This document shows positions 41,664 through 49,625 of a DNA stretch of 64,000 nt, piece by piece. Each line of letters starts with the position of its first letter. Position 1 is the stretch's first letter. Below the pieces are notes generated by a model that made no database searches, was not told where the DNA came from, and saw nothing but the letters and a program-made list of their open reading frames with translations. The DNA is from Roseateles sp. XES5 (GTDB lineage: Bacteria > Pseudomonadota > Alphaproteobacteria > Rhizobiales > Rhizobiaceae), in NCBI RefSeq assembly GCF_020535545.1, contig NZ_CP084752.1:2569501-2633500 (forward strand), given 5' to 3'. A program made the position numbers and the translations under genes.

Positions 41664-41734
41664 TCTGCATCCCCCTCATCGAATTTAGCGCAAGATATGA
41701 ATTGGCTGTGCCTTCGGGTGCGGCAGGAGTTGTT

Positions 41735-41953
41735 ATGCAAAAGCAGGTTATCGAAATCGGTGGTGAGGCCGTCGGCGTCGTCGTTCCGGATGAGGATCGG
41801 CTGAAGTTCGTGGCCGTCAAATATTCCGTCTGGGATCTGGATTCCCAGCGTTTCTCCTCGGCAGACGAGGTGCGCCTGGCGATCCGTCGCCTCCTCAACG
41901 ATCCGTCCGCTGCGCAGCGGGCGATGTCCCCGGCCAATATCGCGGCCGCCTGA
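41735..41953 (+). CDS. Small 72-residue cytosolic protein
   Basis: A 72-residue protein, MQKQVIEIGGEAVGVVVPDE then LKFVAVKYSVWDLDSQRFSS-ADEVRLAIRRLLNDP, with alpha/beta character and no membrane span. The length and pattern recall small uncharacterised rhizobial proteins, but no function is known to me. ATG 41735 follows GGCAGGAGTTGTT. A terminator follows. Confidence 0.7.
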   Translation: MQKQVIEIGGEAVGVVVPDEDRLKFVAVKYSVWDLDSQRFSSADEVRLAIRRLLNDPSAAQRAMSPANIAAA

Positions 41954-41997
41954 ACCAGAATTTCCAACGTGCCGGCACTGTTTCGTGCTGGTTGACG

Positions 41998-42034
41998 ACC
42001 GGCTCCGTCCCTGGCGGAGCCGGTCTTGTTTTGT
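41998..42034 (+). terminator. Rho-independent terminator
   Basis: A 10-bp GC stem (ACCGGCTCCG with CGGAGCCGGT) is followed by CTTGTTTT. It ends the small-protein transcript. Confidence 0.88.
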
Positions 42035-42049
42035 GAACAATCCATTCAC
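42033..42049 (+). promoter_or_regulatory. Shared operator motif, copy 1
   Basis: GTGAACAATCCATTCAC, an inverted repeat GTGAA-N7-TTCAC, lies 61 bases before the dioxygenase-hydrolase fusion gene. Fourteen of 17 bases recur at 45423-45439 on the opposite strand. Confidence 0.6.
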
Positions 42050-42110
42050 TAGGGGCTGGCTGGCGCGGGCGTCCAATTCCTGATTGGGTGGCTGTGAAAG
42101 GAGGTGCCCC

Positions 42111-43667
42111 ATGACCAGTGGCATCCATCACATCACGGCGCTCACCCGGAAGATCCAGGCGAATGTCGATTTCTATGCGGGCTTTCTCGGCCTGCGGCTC
42201 GTCAAGCGCACGGCCGGCTACGAAGACGCCGAGCAGCTTCATCTCTTCTACGGCGATGCGGCCGCCACGCCCGGCTCGCTGATTACCTTCCTTGCCTGGG
42301 AGGACGGCTCTCCCGGCCGGGTCGGTCACGGCCAGCCGTCGGAGATCGCTCTTGCCGTGCGACCGGAAGCGATCGGCTTCTGGCTGACGCGCGCGTTGAC
42401 CTGCAACATCGCCGCCACCGGGCCGGCGCAGGAATTCGGCGAACCCGTCCTGCGGCTGAAGGACCCTGACGGCATCATCGTCAAGCTCGTCGGGGAAGCC
42501 GATGTCGACGGCCCGGCGCCCCATGTCACCAGGGACATCGCGGCCGCCGATGCGATCCAGCGCATTCGTGGCGCGACGATCCTGTCGGAAAAGCCGGGGG
42601 AAACGGCCGCTTTCGTCGGCCGGCATTTCGGCTTTCGCAAGGTGGCCGAAGCGAACTGCATCGTCCGGCTTGCCGGCGATGCCGGCGACGTGCTCGACAT
42701 CCTGGATGCCAGCGGGTTCTGGACCTCGGCGCCGGGCACCGGCACGATCGACCATATCGCGTTGCGTGCGCCGGACCGCACCGCCGTGGAAGCGGCGGCG
42801 CGCCGTCTCGCGGAAGAGGATGCGGGCGACATGAACATGCACGACCGCAGCTACTTCTATTCGCTCTATGTGCGCGAACCCGGCGGTGCGCTGCTCGAAT
42901 ATGCGACGGATGGCCCCGGCATGACGGTCGACGAGCCGCTGGAAACGCTCGGCACGCGCCTGTTCGTCCCGAAACATTTCCGCGCCGACCCGGATGACGT
43001 CCGGGCGCGGCTTCCGCAATTTTCCCTGCCAGGAGAAGAAAGAATGCCCGAACGTGACCTGCCTTTCGTCCATCGCGTCCACCGTCCGGAAAACCCCGAT
43101 GGCACCGCCGTCGTTCTGCTGCATGGCACCGGCGGCAACGAAACGAGCCTCCTGCCGTTCGGCGCGCGGCTTGCACCTGATGCCGTTCTTCTCAGCCCGC
43201 GCGGGCGGAGCGTGGATGAAGGCCATCCACGGTTCTTCCGCCGGCTGAGCATGACGACCTTCGATCAGAAGGATATCGTGAACGAGGCGGAGGCTTTCGC
43301 GGCCTTCATGGAAGGGGCGAATGCGGCCTATGGGATTGACCCGGAAAAGACGCTGTTCGTCGGCTACTCCAACGGTGCGAACATGATCGGCGCGATCATG
43401 CTGCTGCATCCCGGCATCATCCGCAATGCGGTGCTGCTGCGCGGCATGAATGTCCTGGAGAGCGTTCCGGCGACGGACCTGCCGGGCGCGAATGTCATGA
43501 TGCTGAGCGGCCAGTCGGATCCCTATGGCCGCTTTGCCGGCGATCTCGAACGCCACCTGAAGGCACGCGGCGCGGCCGTCGAGCACAAGCTGCTTCCGGC
43601 CGGGCACGAGATCGGCGGCGCGGACCTCGAACTCGCCAAGGCCTACAAGGAGCGCATCTTCGGCTGA
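42111..43667 (+). CDS. Fusion of VOC ring-cleaving dioxygenase (MhqO-like) and alpha/beta hydrolase (MhqD-like)
   Basis: A 518-residue two-enzyme protein. Residues 1-310 form a duplicated glyoxalase/VOC dioxygenase: SGIHHITALTRKIQANVDFYAGFLGLRLV, second half IDHIALRAPD...GALLEYATDGPG, with metal ligands His (HHIT), His (DHIA) and Glu (EYA). Residues 325-518 form an alpha/beta hydrolase: GTAVVLLHGTGGNE (oxyanion loop), nucleophile Ser in LFVGYSNGANM, catalytic His in LLPAGHEIG. In Bacillus mhqO and mhqD are separate genes of quinone detoxification. ATG 42111 follows a perfect AAAGGAGGTG. Confidence 0.9.
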   Translation: MTSGIHHITALTRKIQANVDFYAGFLGLRLVKRTAGYEDAEQLHLFYGDAAATPGSLITFLAWEDGSPGRVGHGQPSEIALAVRPEAIGFWLTRALTCNIAATGPAQEFGEPVLRLKDPDGIIVKLVGEADVDGPAPHVTRDIAAADAIQRIRGATILSEKPGETAAFVGRHFGFRKVAEANCIVRLAGDAGDVLDILDASGFWTSAPGTGTIDHIALRAPDRTAVEAAARRLAEEDAGDMNMHDRSYFYSLYVREPGGALLEYATDGPGMTVDEPLETLGTRLFVPKHFRADPDDVRARLPQFSLPGEERMPERDLPFVHRVHRPENPDGTAVVLLHGTGGNETSLLPFGARLAPDAVLLSPRGRSVDEGHPRFFRRLSMTTFDQKDIVNEAEAFAAFMEGANAAYGIDPEKTLFVGYSNGANMIGAIMLLHPGIIRNAVLLRGMNVLESVPATDLPGANVMMLSGQSDPYGRFAGDLERHLKARGAAVEHKLLPAGHEIGGADLELAKAYKERIFG

Positions 43668-43683
43668 GGGAATGGACGAAAGA

Positions 43684-43716
43684 AAGGGCGCGTCGCAGGA
43701 CGCGCCCTTTTTGTTT
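43684..43716. terminator. Rho-independent terminator between convergent genes
   Basis: An 11-bp stem (43684-43694 with 43699-43709) is followed by TTTTTGTTT. It ends the fusion gene, and the A run on the left suits the convergent reductase gene. Confidence 0.88.
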
Positions 43717-43730
43717 GAACGGTCTTTCGT

Positions 43731-44288
43731 TCAGCGCGTGTAGTCGCGGACGAAGGCCGCGAAGCCGGCAACAAAATCGCGCAGCTTCTGGCCGGTTGCG
43801 GCGTCGGCTATCCTGCCGTCCTGGATGACGGTGCCAGCGCGCGATACCATCAGCTTTGCGCCGAACCACGGCACCGTGCCGAGCGTGCGCATGATGGGAA
43901 GCCAGGCCTCCTGGGAGAGCAGGGTGCCGAAATTGCCTGGCGAGGCGCCGGTAATGGCGAAGGGCTTGCCGCCGAAGACGCGGGCGATATCGGAGGAGGG
44001 GCGGCTCATCCAGTCGATGGCGTTCTTGAAGACGCCGGGAATGCCGTTGTTATATTCCGGCGTGAAGAGGATGACGCCGTCCGCATCGGCGACAAGGTCC
44101 TTGAGGCGCGTCACGGCTTCGGGAATTCCCTCGGCCGCCTCCACGTCGCCATCGTATAGCGGAATGCCGTGGATCGAGCCTTCCGCGATCTCGACCCCTT
44201 CCGGCGCCATGGCGAGCGCCGCGCGCAGGAGCGCGGTGTTGAAGGAGGCCTTGCGCAGGCTGCCCGAGATAACCACCAGTTTCGTCAT
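43731..44288 (-). CDS. NADPH-dependent FMN reductase (flavodoxin fold), copy 2
   Basis: A 185-residue reductase with the phosphate loop SGSLRKASFNTALLRA (about 8-23) and PEYNNGIPGVFKNAIDWMSRP (about 78-98). Members reduce quinones, flavins or chromate. Situated between two MhqO-like dioxygenase genes, so it probably takes part in quinone detoxification. ATG 44288 follows CGGAGAGACGAC. The transcript may come from the upstream dioxygenase gene or its own promoter after the 44320 terminator. Confidence 0.9.
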   Translation of the reverse strand: MTKLVVISGSLRKASFNTALLRAALAMAPEGVEIAEGSIHGIPLYDGDVEAAEGIPEAVTRLKDLVADADGVILFTPEYNNGIPGVFKNAIDWMSRPSSDIARVFGGKPFAITGASPGNFGTLLSQEAWLPIMRTLGTVPWFGAKLMVSRAGTVIQDGRIADAATGQKLRDFVAGFAAFVRDYTR

Positions 44289-44315
44289 GTCGTCTCTCCG
44301 TTTTCAGACATAGAA

Positions 44316-44348
44316 AACCCCGGCGGACGGTTTGTCACGCCGGGGTTG
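44316..44348 (-). terminator. Rho-independent terminator after the second dioxygenase gene
   Basis: On the minus strand a 10-bp stem (AACCCCGGCG with CGCCGGGGTT) is followed by TTCTATG, 12 bases beyond the stop codon. Confidence 0.7.
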
Positions 44349-44357
44349 GGCTTCAGC

Positions 44358-45311
44358 TTAGGCGAGGGGCTTCAGCCTTGCCTCGATCTGCGCGCGGCGC
44401 GGCTCCAGGAAGGGCGGCAGCGACAGGCTCTCGCCGAGGGTTTCCATGGGCTCGTCCACCGCAAAGCCGGGGCCGTCCGTGGCGATCTCGAACAGGATGC
44501 CGTTCGGCTCGCGGAAATAGAGCGAGCGGAAGTAGAAACGTTCGACCTCGCCGCTGGAGGGCAGGCGGAAGCCACGCAGGCGCTCCGTCCAGGCATGCAG
44601 CGCCTCGACATCCGGTGCCCGGAAGGCGACGTGGTGCACCGCGCCGGCGCCCTGGTGGGCGGTCGGAAGGTCCGGTTCGACGGCGACGTGCAGTTCTGCC
44701 GCGGGACCGCCTTCGCCCATCGAGAAGACGTGCACGTCCCCTTCGCCATCCGGGTTCGCGTAGGTCGCCGTCTCCTTCATGTTCATGACATGAACCAGCA
44801 CGGTTTCCGTGTTGCGGATATCGGGTACGGAGAGCGTGATCGGGCCGAGGCCCTTGATCTGGTGCTCGGCCGGAACCGGGCTCCTGTCCCACGGATTTGC
44901 CGGCGTGCCGGCATTGTCGACCGTCAGGCGGAAGCGCTGGCCTTCGCCGTCCTCGAAATCGAGCGTGGCGCGGCCGTTGACATCGCGGATCTCGCCGGCC
45001 TTCACCTTCAATTCGGCAAAGCGGTCGCGCCACCATTCGAGCGTGGCAAGGGTGGCGACGCGCAGGCCCGTGCGGGAAACGCTGTGCGTGCCGCGGCGCT
45101 CATGGCCGACCGGCCAGTCGAAGAAGGTGAGGTCCGTGCCGGGGGAGGCAAGGCCATCGGCATAGAAGAGATGATAGGCGCTGGTGTCGTCCTGGTTGAC
45201 AGTCTTCTTGACGAGGCGCAGGCCGAGGACCTGCGTGTAGAAGCGCAGGTTCTCCGGCGCATTCGCGGTGATCGCGGTCAGGTGGTGGATGCCAGTCAGC
45301 TGCATGGTCAT
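44358..45311 (-). CDS. VOC ring-cleaving dioxygenase (MhqO-like)
   Basis: A 317-residue type I extradiol dioxygenase-like protein with two VOC modules: [31 protein letters not shown] at the N-terminus and [22 protein letters not shown] in the second half, with [13 protein letters not shown] as the C-terminal metal-ligand region (Glu). It is the single-domain counterpart of the fusion at 42111 and shares the MhqO family. Predicted role: cleavage of hydroquinones. ATG 45311 follows GAGAGGAG. Confidence 0.9.
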   Translation of the reverse strand: MTMQLTGIHHLTAITANAPENLRFYTQVLGLRLVKKTVNQDDTSAYHLFYADGLASPGTDLTFFDWPVGHERRGTHSVSRTGLRVATLATLEWWRDRFAELKVKAGEIRDVNGRATLDFEDGEGQRFRLTVDNAGTPANPWDRSPVPAEHQIKGLGPITLSVPDIRNTETVLVHVMNMKETATYANPDGEGDVHVFSMGEGGPAAELHVAVEPDLPTAHQGAGAVHHVAFRAPDVEALHAWTERLRGFRLPSSGEVERFYFRSLYFREPNGILFEIATDGPGFAVDEPMETLGESLSLPPFLEPRRAQIEARLKPLA

Positions 45312-45693
45312 GATAAACTCCTCTCCGGAAACTCCGGGGTGTTCTGGTGCGTACCCCGTTCTCGGGGCCTTGCGTTGAGGCGAATATCGCCCCTTGCCTG
45401 CGCTGCCGGAAGACCGGGCCGGACGAACGGATTGTTCACTTTTCTTGAACGGCCTTCGGTCGGTCTCCGTCGCGCGCGCCACCTTGAAAGGCGTCGTTCC
45501 CAGGAGACTGCGTATCCGCCCATTCTGTTCCAACGTTCGGCGCCCCGAATTTTATCGTTTCATAAACCAGCATGCGCTTACGCTCCCGGTCTGCGAAATG
45601 ACTTCGTCTCTGTTTCGCCGCGTCCGACGGCATGTTTCCGCCCTTCCGTTGAGTGCCGGCGCGGGTTTCCGCGGCCATGCGAGGAGACGTTTT
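45312..45693. other. Divergent region between the dioxygenase and chemoreceptor genes
   Basis: A 382-base stretch with no supported gene. It holds the second copy of the shared motif (45423-45439) and a nearby GTTCA-N7-TGAAC repeat (45434-45450). The chemoreceptor promoter is presumably in the right-hand part. Confidence 0.5.
45423..45439 (-). promoter_or_regulatory. Shared operator motif, copy 2
   Basis: On the minus strand GTGAACAATCCGTTCGT matches the motif before the dioxygenase-hydrolase fusion in 14 of 17 positions. It lies about 112 bases before the dioxygenase start. Confidence 0.55.
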
Positions 45694-48018
45694 ATGCTGC
45701 CAAAGACTGCGACTGCCCGAAATATGTTCGCCATCGTGGCGGCCGGTGTTGCCACGACCGTGGCGACGGCGGGCGTTCTGCTCTGGCTGTCCTATCGCGC
45801 GGTGGAAGAGCGATCGATTTCGGAGATGGTCAATGCGGCCGAGGCGAGCGCCGGCAAGGTGGAAACCTATTTCGCGCAGGTGAAGGCGCTGAGCTGGAAC
45901 ATGCGCTCGGCGCTCTATGCCGTGAAGGCTACGGGCGCGCCCAGCCGCGAGACGATGAACGGCGTCTTCGACCGGCTGATGGCCGACAATCCCTTCGCAC
46001 TCGGCGTCAGCACCGGCTGGGAGCCGAATGCCTTCGACGGCAAGGACGAGCAATACAAGAACCAGCCGGGCCATGACGCCACGGGCCGCTACATTCCCTA
46101 TTTCGTTCGCAGCGAGGGCAAGGTCGGCATGGAGGCGCTGGTCGATTACGACAAGCCCGGCCCCGGCGACTACTACCAGGTGCCCAAGGCGACGGGGAAG
46201 GATTTCCTGACCGAGCCCTACAGCTATGTCATCGGCGGCAAGAACGTGCTGATGACCTCCTTCATGGTGCCGCTGCTTTTCGACGGCAAGTTCCAGGGCG
46301 AAACGGGCGTCGACATCGCGCTCGATGCGCTGGCCGCCGACATGGCGCAACTGAAGCCGCTCGGCGAGGGCTATGTCGCGCTGCTCAGCCAGGGCGGCAG
46401 CATCGTCAGCCATCCCGATTCCGCCGTGCTCGGCAAGACACTTGCCGATTCCGGTCTCGACACGGCCGCCTGGCAGGCGCTGATCGCCGCGCCGGAAAAG
46501 GCGATGGAAATCACCGACGCGTCGGGTGTTCCCTCCATCGCGGTTGCCGTGCCGGTGCCGCTGGTGCCGGGCACGACCTGGTTCACCGTGGTTTCCGTGC
46601 CGAAATCCGTGCTTTTCGCCAGCCTTTCGACGCTGGCCGTCACCTCCATCATCGTCATTGCCGTGGCTGCGGGTCTGATGATCTCCATCGGCTGGCTGCT
46701 GGCCGCCCGCTTCCGCAAGCGTCTCGGTACGGTCATCTCCGCGACGAGCGAGATCGCCCGCGGCCGCACGGATGTCGACCTCTCGGAATCGGAGCGGCAG
46801 GACGAAATCGGCGAAATGGCCCGTTCGCTCGCCGTGCTGCGGGATGCAACGCTCGCCAAGATTCGCCTCGAGGGCGAGGCGGAGCAGAACCGCGCGCTTT
46901 CGGAAGGTGAACGCCGTCAGCATGCCGAGGAAGCCGAGGCGCGCGAACGCCAGACCCGGGCCGCCGTCGAGGCGCTCGCCGAAGGCCTGCAGAAGCTTTC
47001 CGACGGCGACATGACGCACCGGATCGAGCGGGCCTTCGCCGGTTCTCTGGACGAGTTGCGCCACGACTTCAACGCTTCCGTGGAGAAGCTGCAATCGGCG
47101 CTGCGCTCGGTTGGAAGCAATGCCAACGCTATCCAGGCCGGTACGTCCGAAATCCGCGCGGCGTCCGACGATCTTGCCAAGCGGACCGAACAGCAGGCCG
47201 CCTCCGTGGAGGAAACCGCGGCGGCGCTGGAGGAGATCACCACCTCGCTGAAGGACGCCACCAAGCGGGCGGAGGATGCCGGCCAGCTCGTCGAGCGCAC
47301 CCGGGCGGGTGCGGAAAAATCCGGCGAGGTCGTCCGCCGCGCCGTCGATGCGATGAGCGGCATCGAAAATTCCTCGCGCGAGATTTCCAACATCATCGGC
47401 GTCATCGACGAAATCGCCTTCCAGACCAACCTTCTGGCGCTGAACGCCGGGGTGGAAGCGGCTCGTGCGGGCGAGGCCGGCAAGGGCTTCGCCGTCGTCG
47501 CGCAGGAAGTGCGAGAGCTTGCCCAGCGTTCGGCCAATGCCGCCAAGGAGATCAAGGCGCTCATCACCAAGTCGGGGGATCAGGTGCATCTCGGCGTTGC
47601 GCTGGTCGGCGAGACCGGCTCGGCGCTGTCGGAAATCGTCAACCAGGTGCAGGAGATCGACCAGAATGTCGCGGCCATCGTGCGCTCGGCGCGCGAGCAG
47701 TCGACCGGCCTCAACGAGATTAGCGCCGCGGTGAATTCCATCGACCAGGGCACGCAGAAGAACGCGGCCATGGTGGAGGAGCAGACGGCGGCGAGCCATG
47801 CGCTGGCAAGCGAGGCGGCGGCGCTCAACACGCTCATCGCCCAGTTCCGTCTCGGCGCTTCCGCAGCGGCCGCCGGTCGTCCGGTTGCCGCCTCGCCGGC
47901 GGAGCACCGGCCCGCAGCCTCGGGCGCAAGGGCGCTCGGCAACAAGCTCGCTCGCGCCTTCAGTGGCGGGCAGGCCACGGCGGCAAGCGCGGCCGCGCAG
48001 GACTGGGAAGAGTTCTGA
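45694..48018 (+). CDS. Methyl-accepting chemotaxis protein (dCache receptor)
   Basis: A 774-residue membrane receptor. Transmembrane helices lie at about 12-34 and 311-338, with a large periplasmic sensor of about 275 residues between them of the dCache_1 type (GVSTGWEPNAFDGKDEQYK, LTEPYSYVIGGKNVLMTSF, GVDIALDALAADM). HAMP follows at about 340-395, then the methyl-accepting signalling hairpin with its tip EIAFQTNLLALNAGVEAARAGE. The C-terminus DWEEF matches the pentapeptide tether that recruits CheR/CheB. ATG 45694 follows GCGAGGAGACG. The ligand is probably a small molecule such as an amino or organic acid. Confidence 0.94.
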   Translation: MLPKTATARNMFAIVAAGVATTVATAGVLLWLSYRAVEERSISEMVNAAEASAGKVETYFAQVKALSWNMRSALYAVKATGAPSRETMNGVFDRLMADNPFALGVSTGWEPNAFDGKDEQYKNQPGHDATGRYIPYFVRSEGKVGMEALVDYDKPGPGDYYQVPKATGKDFLTEPYSYVIGGKNVLMTSFMVPLLFDGKFQGETGVDIALDALAADMAQLKPLGEGYVALLSQGGSIVSHPDSAVLGKTLADSGLDTAAWQALIAAPEKAMEITDASGVPSIAVAVPVPLVPGTTWFTVVSVPKSVLFASLSTLAVTSIIVIAVAAGLMISIGWLLAARFRKRLGTVISATSEIARGRTDVDLSESERQDEIGEMARSLAVLRDATLAKIRLEGEAEQNRALSEGERRQHAEEAEARERQTRAAVEALAEGLQKLSDGDMTHRIERAFAGSLDELRHDFNASVEKLQSALRSVGSNANAIQAGTSEIRAASDDLAKRTEQQAASVEETAAALEEITTSLKDATKRAEDAGQLVERTRAGAEKSGEVVRRAVDAMSGIENSSREISNIIGVIDEIAFQTNLLALNAGVEAARAGEAGKGFAVVAQEVRELAQRSANAAKEIKALITKSGDQVHLGVALVGETGSALSEIVNQVQEIDQNVAAIVRSAREQSTGLNEISAAVNSIDQGTQKNAAMVEEQTAASHALASEAAALNTLIAQFRLGASAAAAGRPVAASPAEHRPAASGARALGNKLARAFSGGQATAASAAAQDWEEF

Positions 48019-48040
48019 GGTTCCTTATCGGATGCGACAG

Positions 48041-48070
48041 AAGGGCGGCCCCGGTGGCCGCTCTTTTTTT
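48041..48070 (+). terminator. Rho-independent terminator of the chemoreceptor gene
   Basis: A 9-bp stem with one mismatch (AGGGCGGCC with GGCCGCTCT) is followed by TTTTTTTG. Confidence 0.82.
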
Positions 48071-48278
48071 GTCCGAAAGATGGGCGCAGGGCGCCGCCGG
48101 TTGCACAGGTTTTGCACAGGCTCGGGTCGCCTGAAGCGGCGCTTCGCATTAGAAGCGCCTTTAGTAATATGAAAACACGATTGATTTTGCGGCCCCGCCA
48201 TTCTGGCACGCTTCGTGCTTTTTGAGGGAGGGTCCAGAGGGGACCTAGATAGAAGCGTCCGAAGAACGGCGCTCCGAA

Positions 48279-48340
48279 AAAGCCGCTGCGTTGCTTTCCG
48301 GAAACCTCAGCGTTTCCAGGCAACCAGCGGCTTTCTTGTT
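48279..48340 (+). ncRNA. Long structured hairpin, candidate small RNA 3' end or terminator
   Basis: AAAGCCGCTG (48279-48288) pairs with CAGCGGCTTT (48325-48334). Inside, GTTG pairs with CAAC and GGAAAC (48300-48305) with GTTTCC (48312-48317), giving a nested 20-bp fold, then CTTGTTT. No coding gene ends just before it, so it may end a small RNA. Alternatively it is only a second terminator for the chemoreceptor gene. Confidence 0.4.
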
Positions 48341-48554
48341 TCCGGCATTGCCTGCGGTTGCGCTAGGTTGCTGAAAGATATGGTCTATTATATTTTCCTG
48401 TCATAGCCTTACCCCGATTGGCTTTTTTCGCGGCTTCCGCCACACTCGGCTGCGGCAAGTTCAACGCCAGATGGCGCGGCGGCTTGCCAGTCTGCTCTTC
48501 GCGATATAATGAGGACCCATATTAAATGGGGTTTCTGCAACAGTGGAGACGACG

Positions 48555-49625
48555 ATGACCCGAACGGGCAAGACGATGCTGGCGGCCCTTCTGCTGTCGG
48601 CTGCTGCGGTGCCGGCCTTCGCCGACGGCATGGCGCGGCCAGTGCGTGTCGCACCGGTGCATTTCGAGGAACGCGAACAGTCGATCACCATCACCGGCGA
48701 GGTGGTGGCGCGGGTGGAGACCGATCTTTCCTTCCGCGTCGGCGGGCGCATCACCGGCTGGTTCGTCGATGTCGGCGGGGCGGTGAAGGAAGGTCAGGTC
48801 CTTGCCCGGCTCGATCCCGAAGAGCAGAAGGCGGATGTCGAGGCGGCCGAAGCCGGCGTGCGCGCTGCCGATGCGCGGCTGAAGCTCGCCCGCACCAATT
48901 TTGACCGCCTGAAGGCGCTTCTCAACGACGGCATCAGCACCCGGCGCGATTTCGACGACGCCGAGACGGCGTTGCGCACCGCCGAGAGCGCACGCGAGGC
49001 GGCGATTGCCCAGCGCGACACCGCCAAGGAAGTGCTGTCCTATACCGAACTGCGCGCCCCGGCCGACGGGATCGTCACCGCGCGTCTTGCCGAGACCGGC
49101 CAGGTCGCCCAGGCGGCGCAGACCATGTTCACCATCGCCGACACCGGCCCGCGCGACGCCGTCTTCGACGTCTATGAATCGCTGTTCTTTGCCCAGCCCG
49201 CCAAGGATGGCGTGGTCGTGACGCTGCTCAGCGACGACACGGTGCGCACGACCGGCCATGTGCGCGAGGTCTCGCCGACAATCGACAGCCAAACCGGCAC
49301 GGTACGGGTGAAGATCGCCATGGAGGAAACGCCGCCGGAAATGACGCTGGGCGCTTCCGTCGTCGGCATGGGTTCGCTCGCCGCCCGCCGTGTCGCGGTG
49401 GTGCCGTGGCAGGCGCTGTCGGGCGTCGACGGCAAACCGGCGCTCTGGGTCGTCGACAAGGCGAACAGCACGGTCAGCCTGCGGCCGGTCGAGGTCCTGT
49501 CCTTCGAGACCGGCTCGGCGCTGGTCTCGGGCGGGATCGAGGAGGGCGAAAGCTACGTCGCCGACGGCACGAAGCTGCTGCGCCCCGGCCAGACCGTCAC
49601 CGCGCGCGAAGGAGCCGCCCAATGA
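48555..49625 (+). CDS. RND efflux periplasmic adaptor 1
   Basis: A 356-residue membrane-fusion protein with a cleavable signal peptide (AALLLSAAAVPAFAD). The order is the usual one: beta-barrel-like first half, lipoyl half-motif GGRITGWFVDVGGAVKEGQVLARLD, a helical hairpin (about 85-150), second lipoyl half LRAPADGIVTARLAETGQ, and a C-terminal barrel. It links the inner-membrane pump to an outer-membrane channel. ATG 48555 follows GTGGAGACGACG. Its stop overlaps the next adaptor's start. Confidence 0.92.
   Translation: MTRTGKTMLAALLLSAAAVPAFADGMARPVRVAPVHFEEREQSITITGEVVARVETDLSFRVGGRITGWFVDVGGAVKEGQVLARLDPEEQKADVEAAEAGVRAADARLKLARTNFDRLKALLNDGISTRRDFDDAETALRTAESAREAAIAQRDTAKEVLSYTELRAPADGIVTARLAETGQVAQAAQTMFTIADTGPRDAVFDVYESLFFAQPAKDGVVVTLLSDDTVRTTGHVREVSPTIDSQTGTVRVKIAMEETPPEMTLGASVVGMGSLAARRVAVVPWQALSGVDGKPALWVVDKANSTVSLRPVEVLSFETGSALVSGGIEEGESYVADGTKLLRPGQTVTAREGAAQ

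Larger units (their letters stand above)
41081..41734. other. Intergenic region with promoter, small hairpin and a possible leader ORF
   Basis: A 650-base stretch. It contains TTGACA-N17-TATGTG (41445-41473), a hairpin with a T tract (CGCATG/CATGCG, 41483-41509) just after the expected start point, and a 31-codon ORF (41568-41663) with a good ribosome site. It leads into the 72-residue gene. The part near 41081-41400 holds no gene I can support. Confidence 0.5.
48019..48554. other. Intergenic region with several strong hairpins
   Basis: A 536-base stretch without a protein gene. It has the chemoreceptor terminator (48041-48070), a small GCACG...CGTGC stem with T run near 48206-48224, and a long multi-part hairpin (48279-48334). 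The region near 48400-48540 probably carries the RND operon promoter. Confidence 0.55.
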
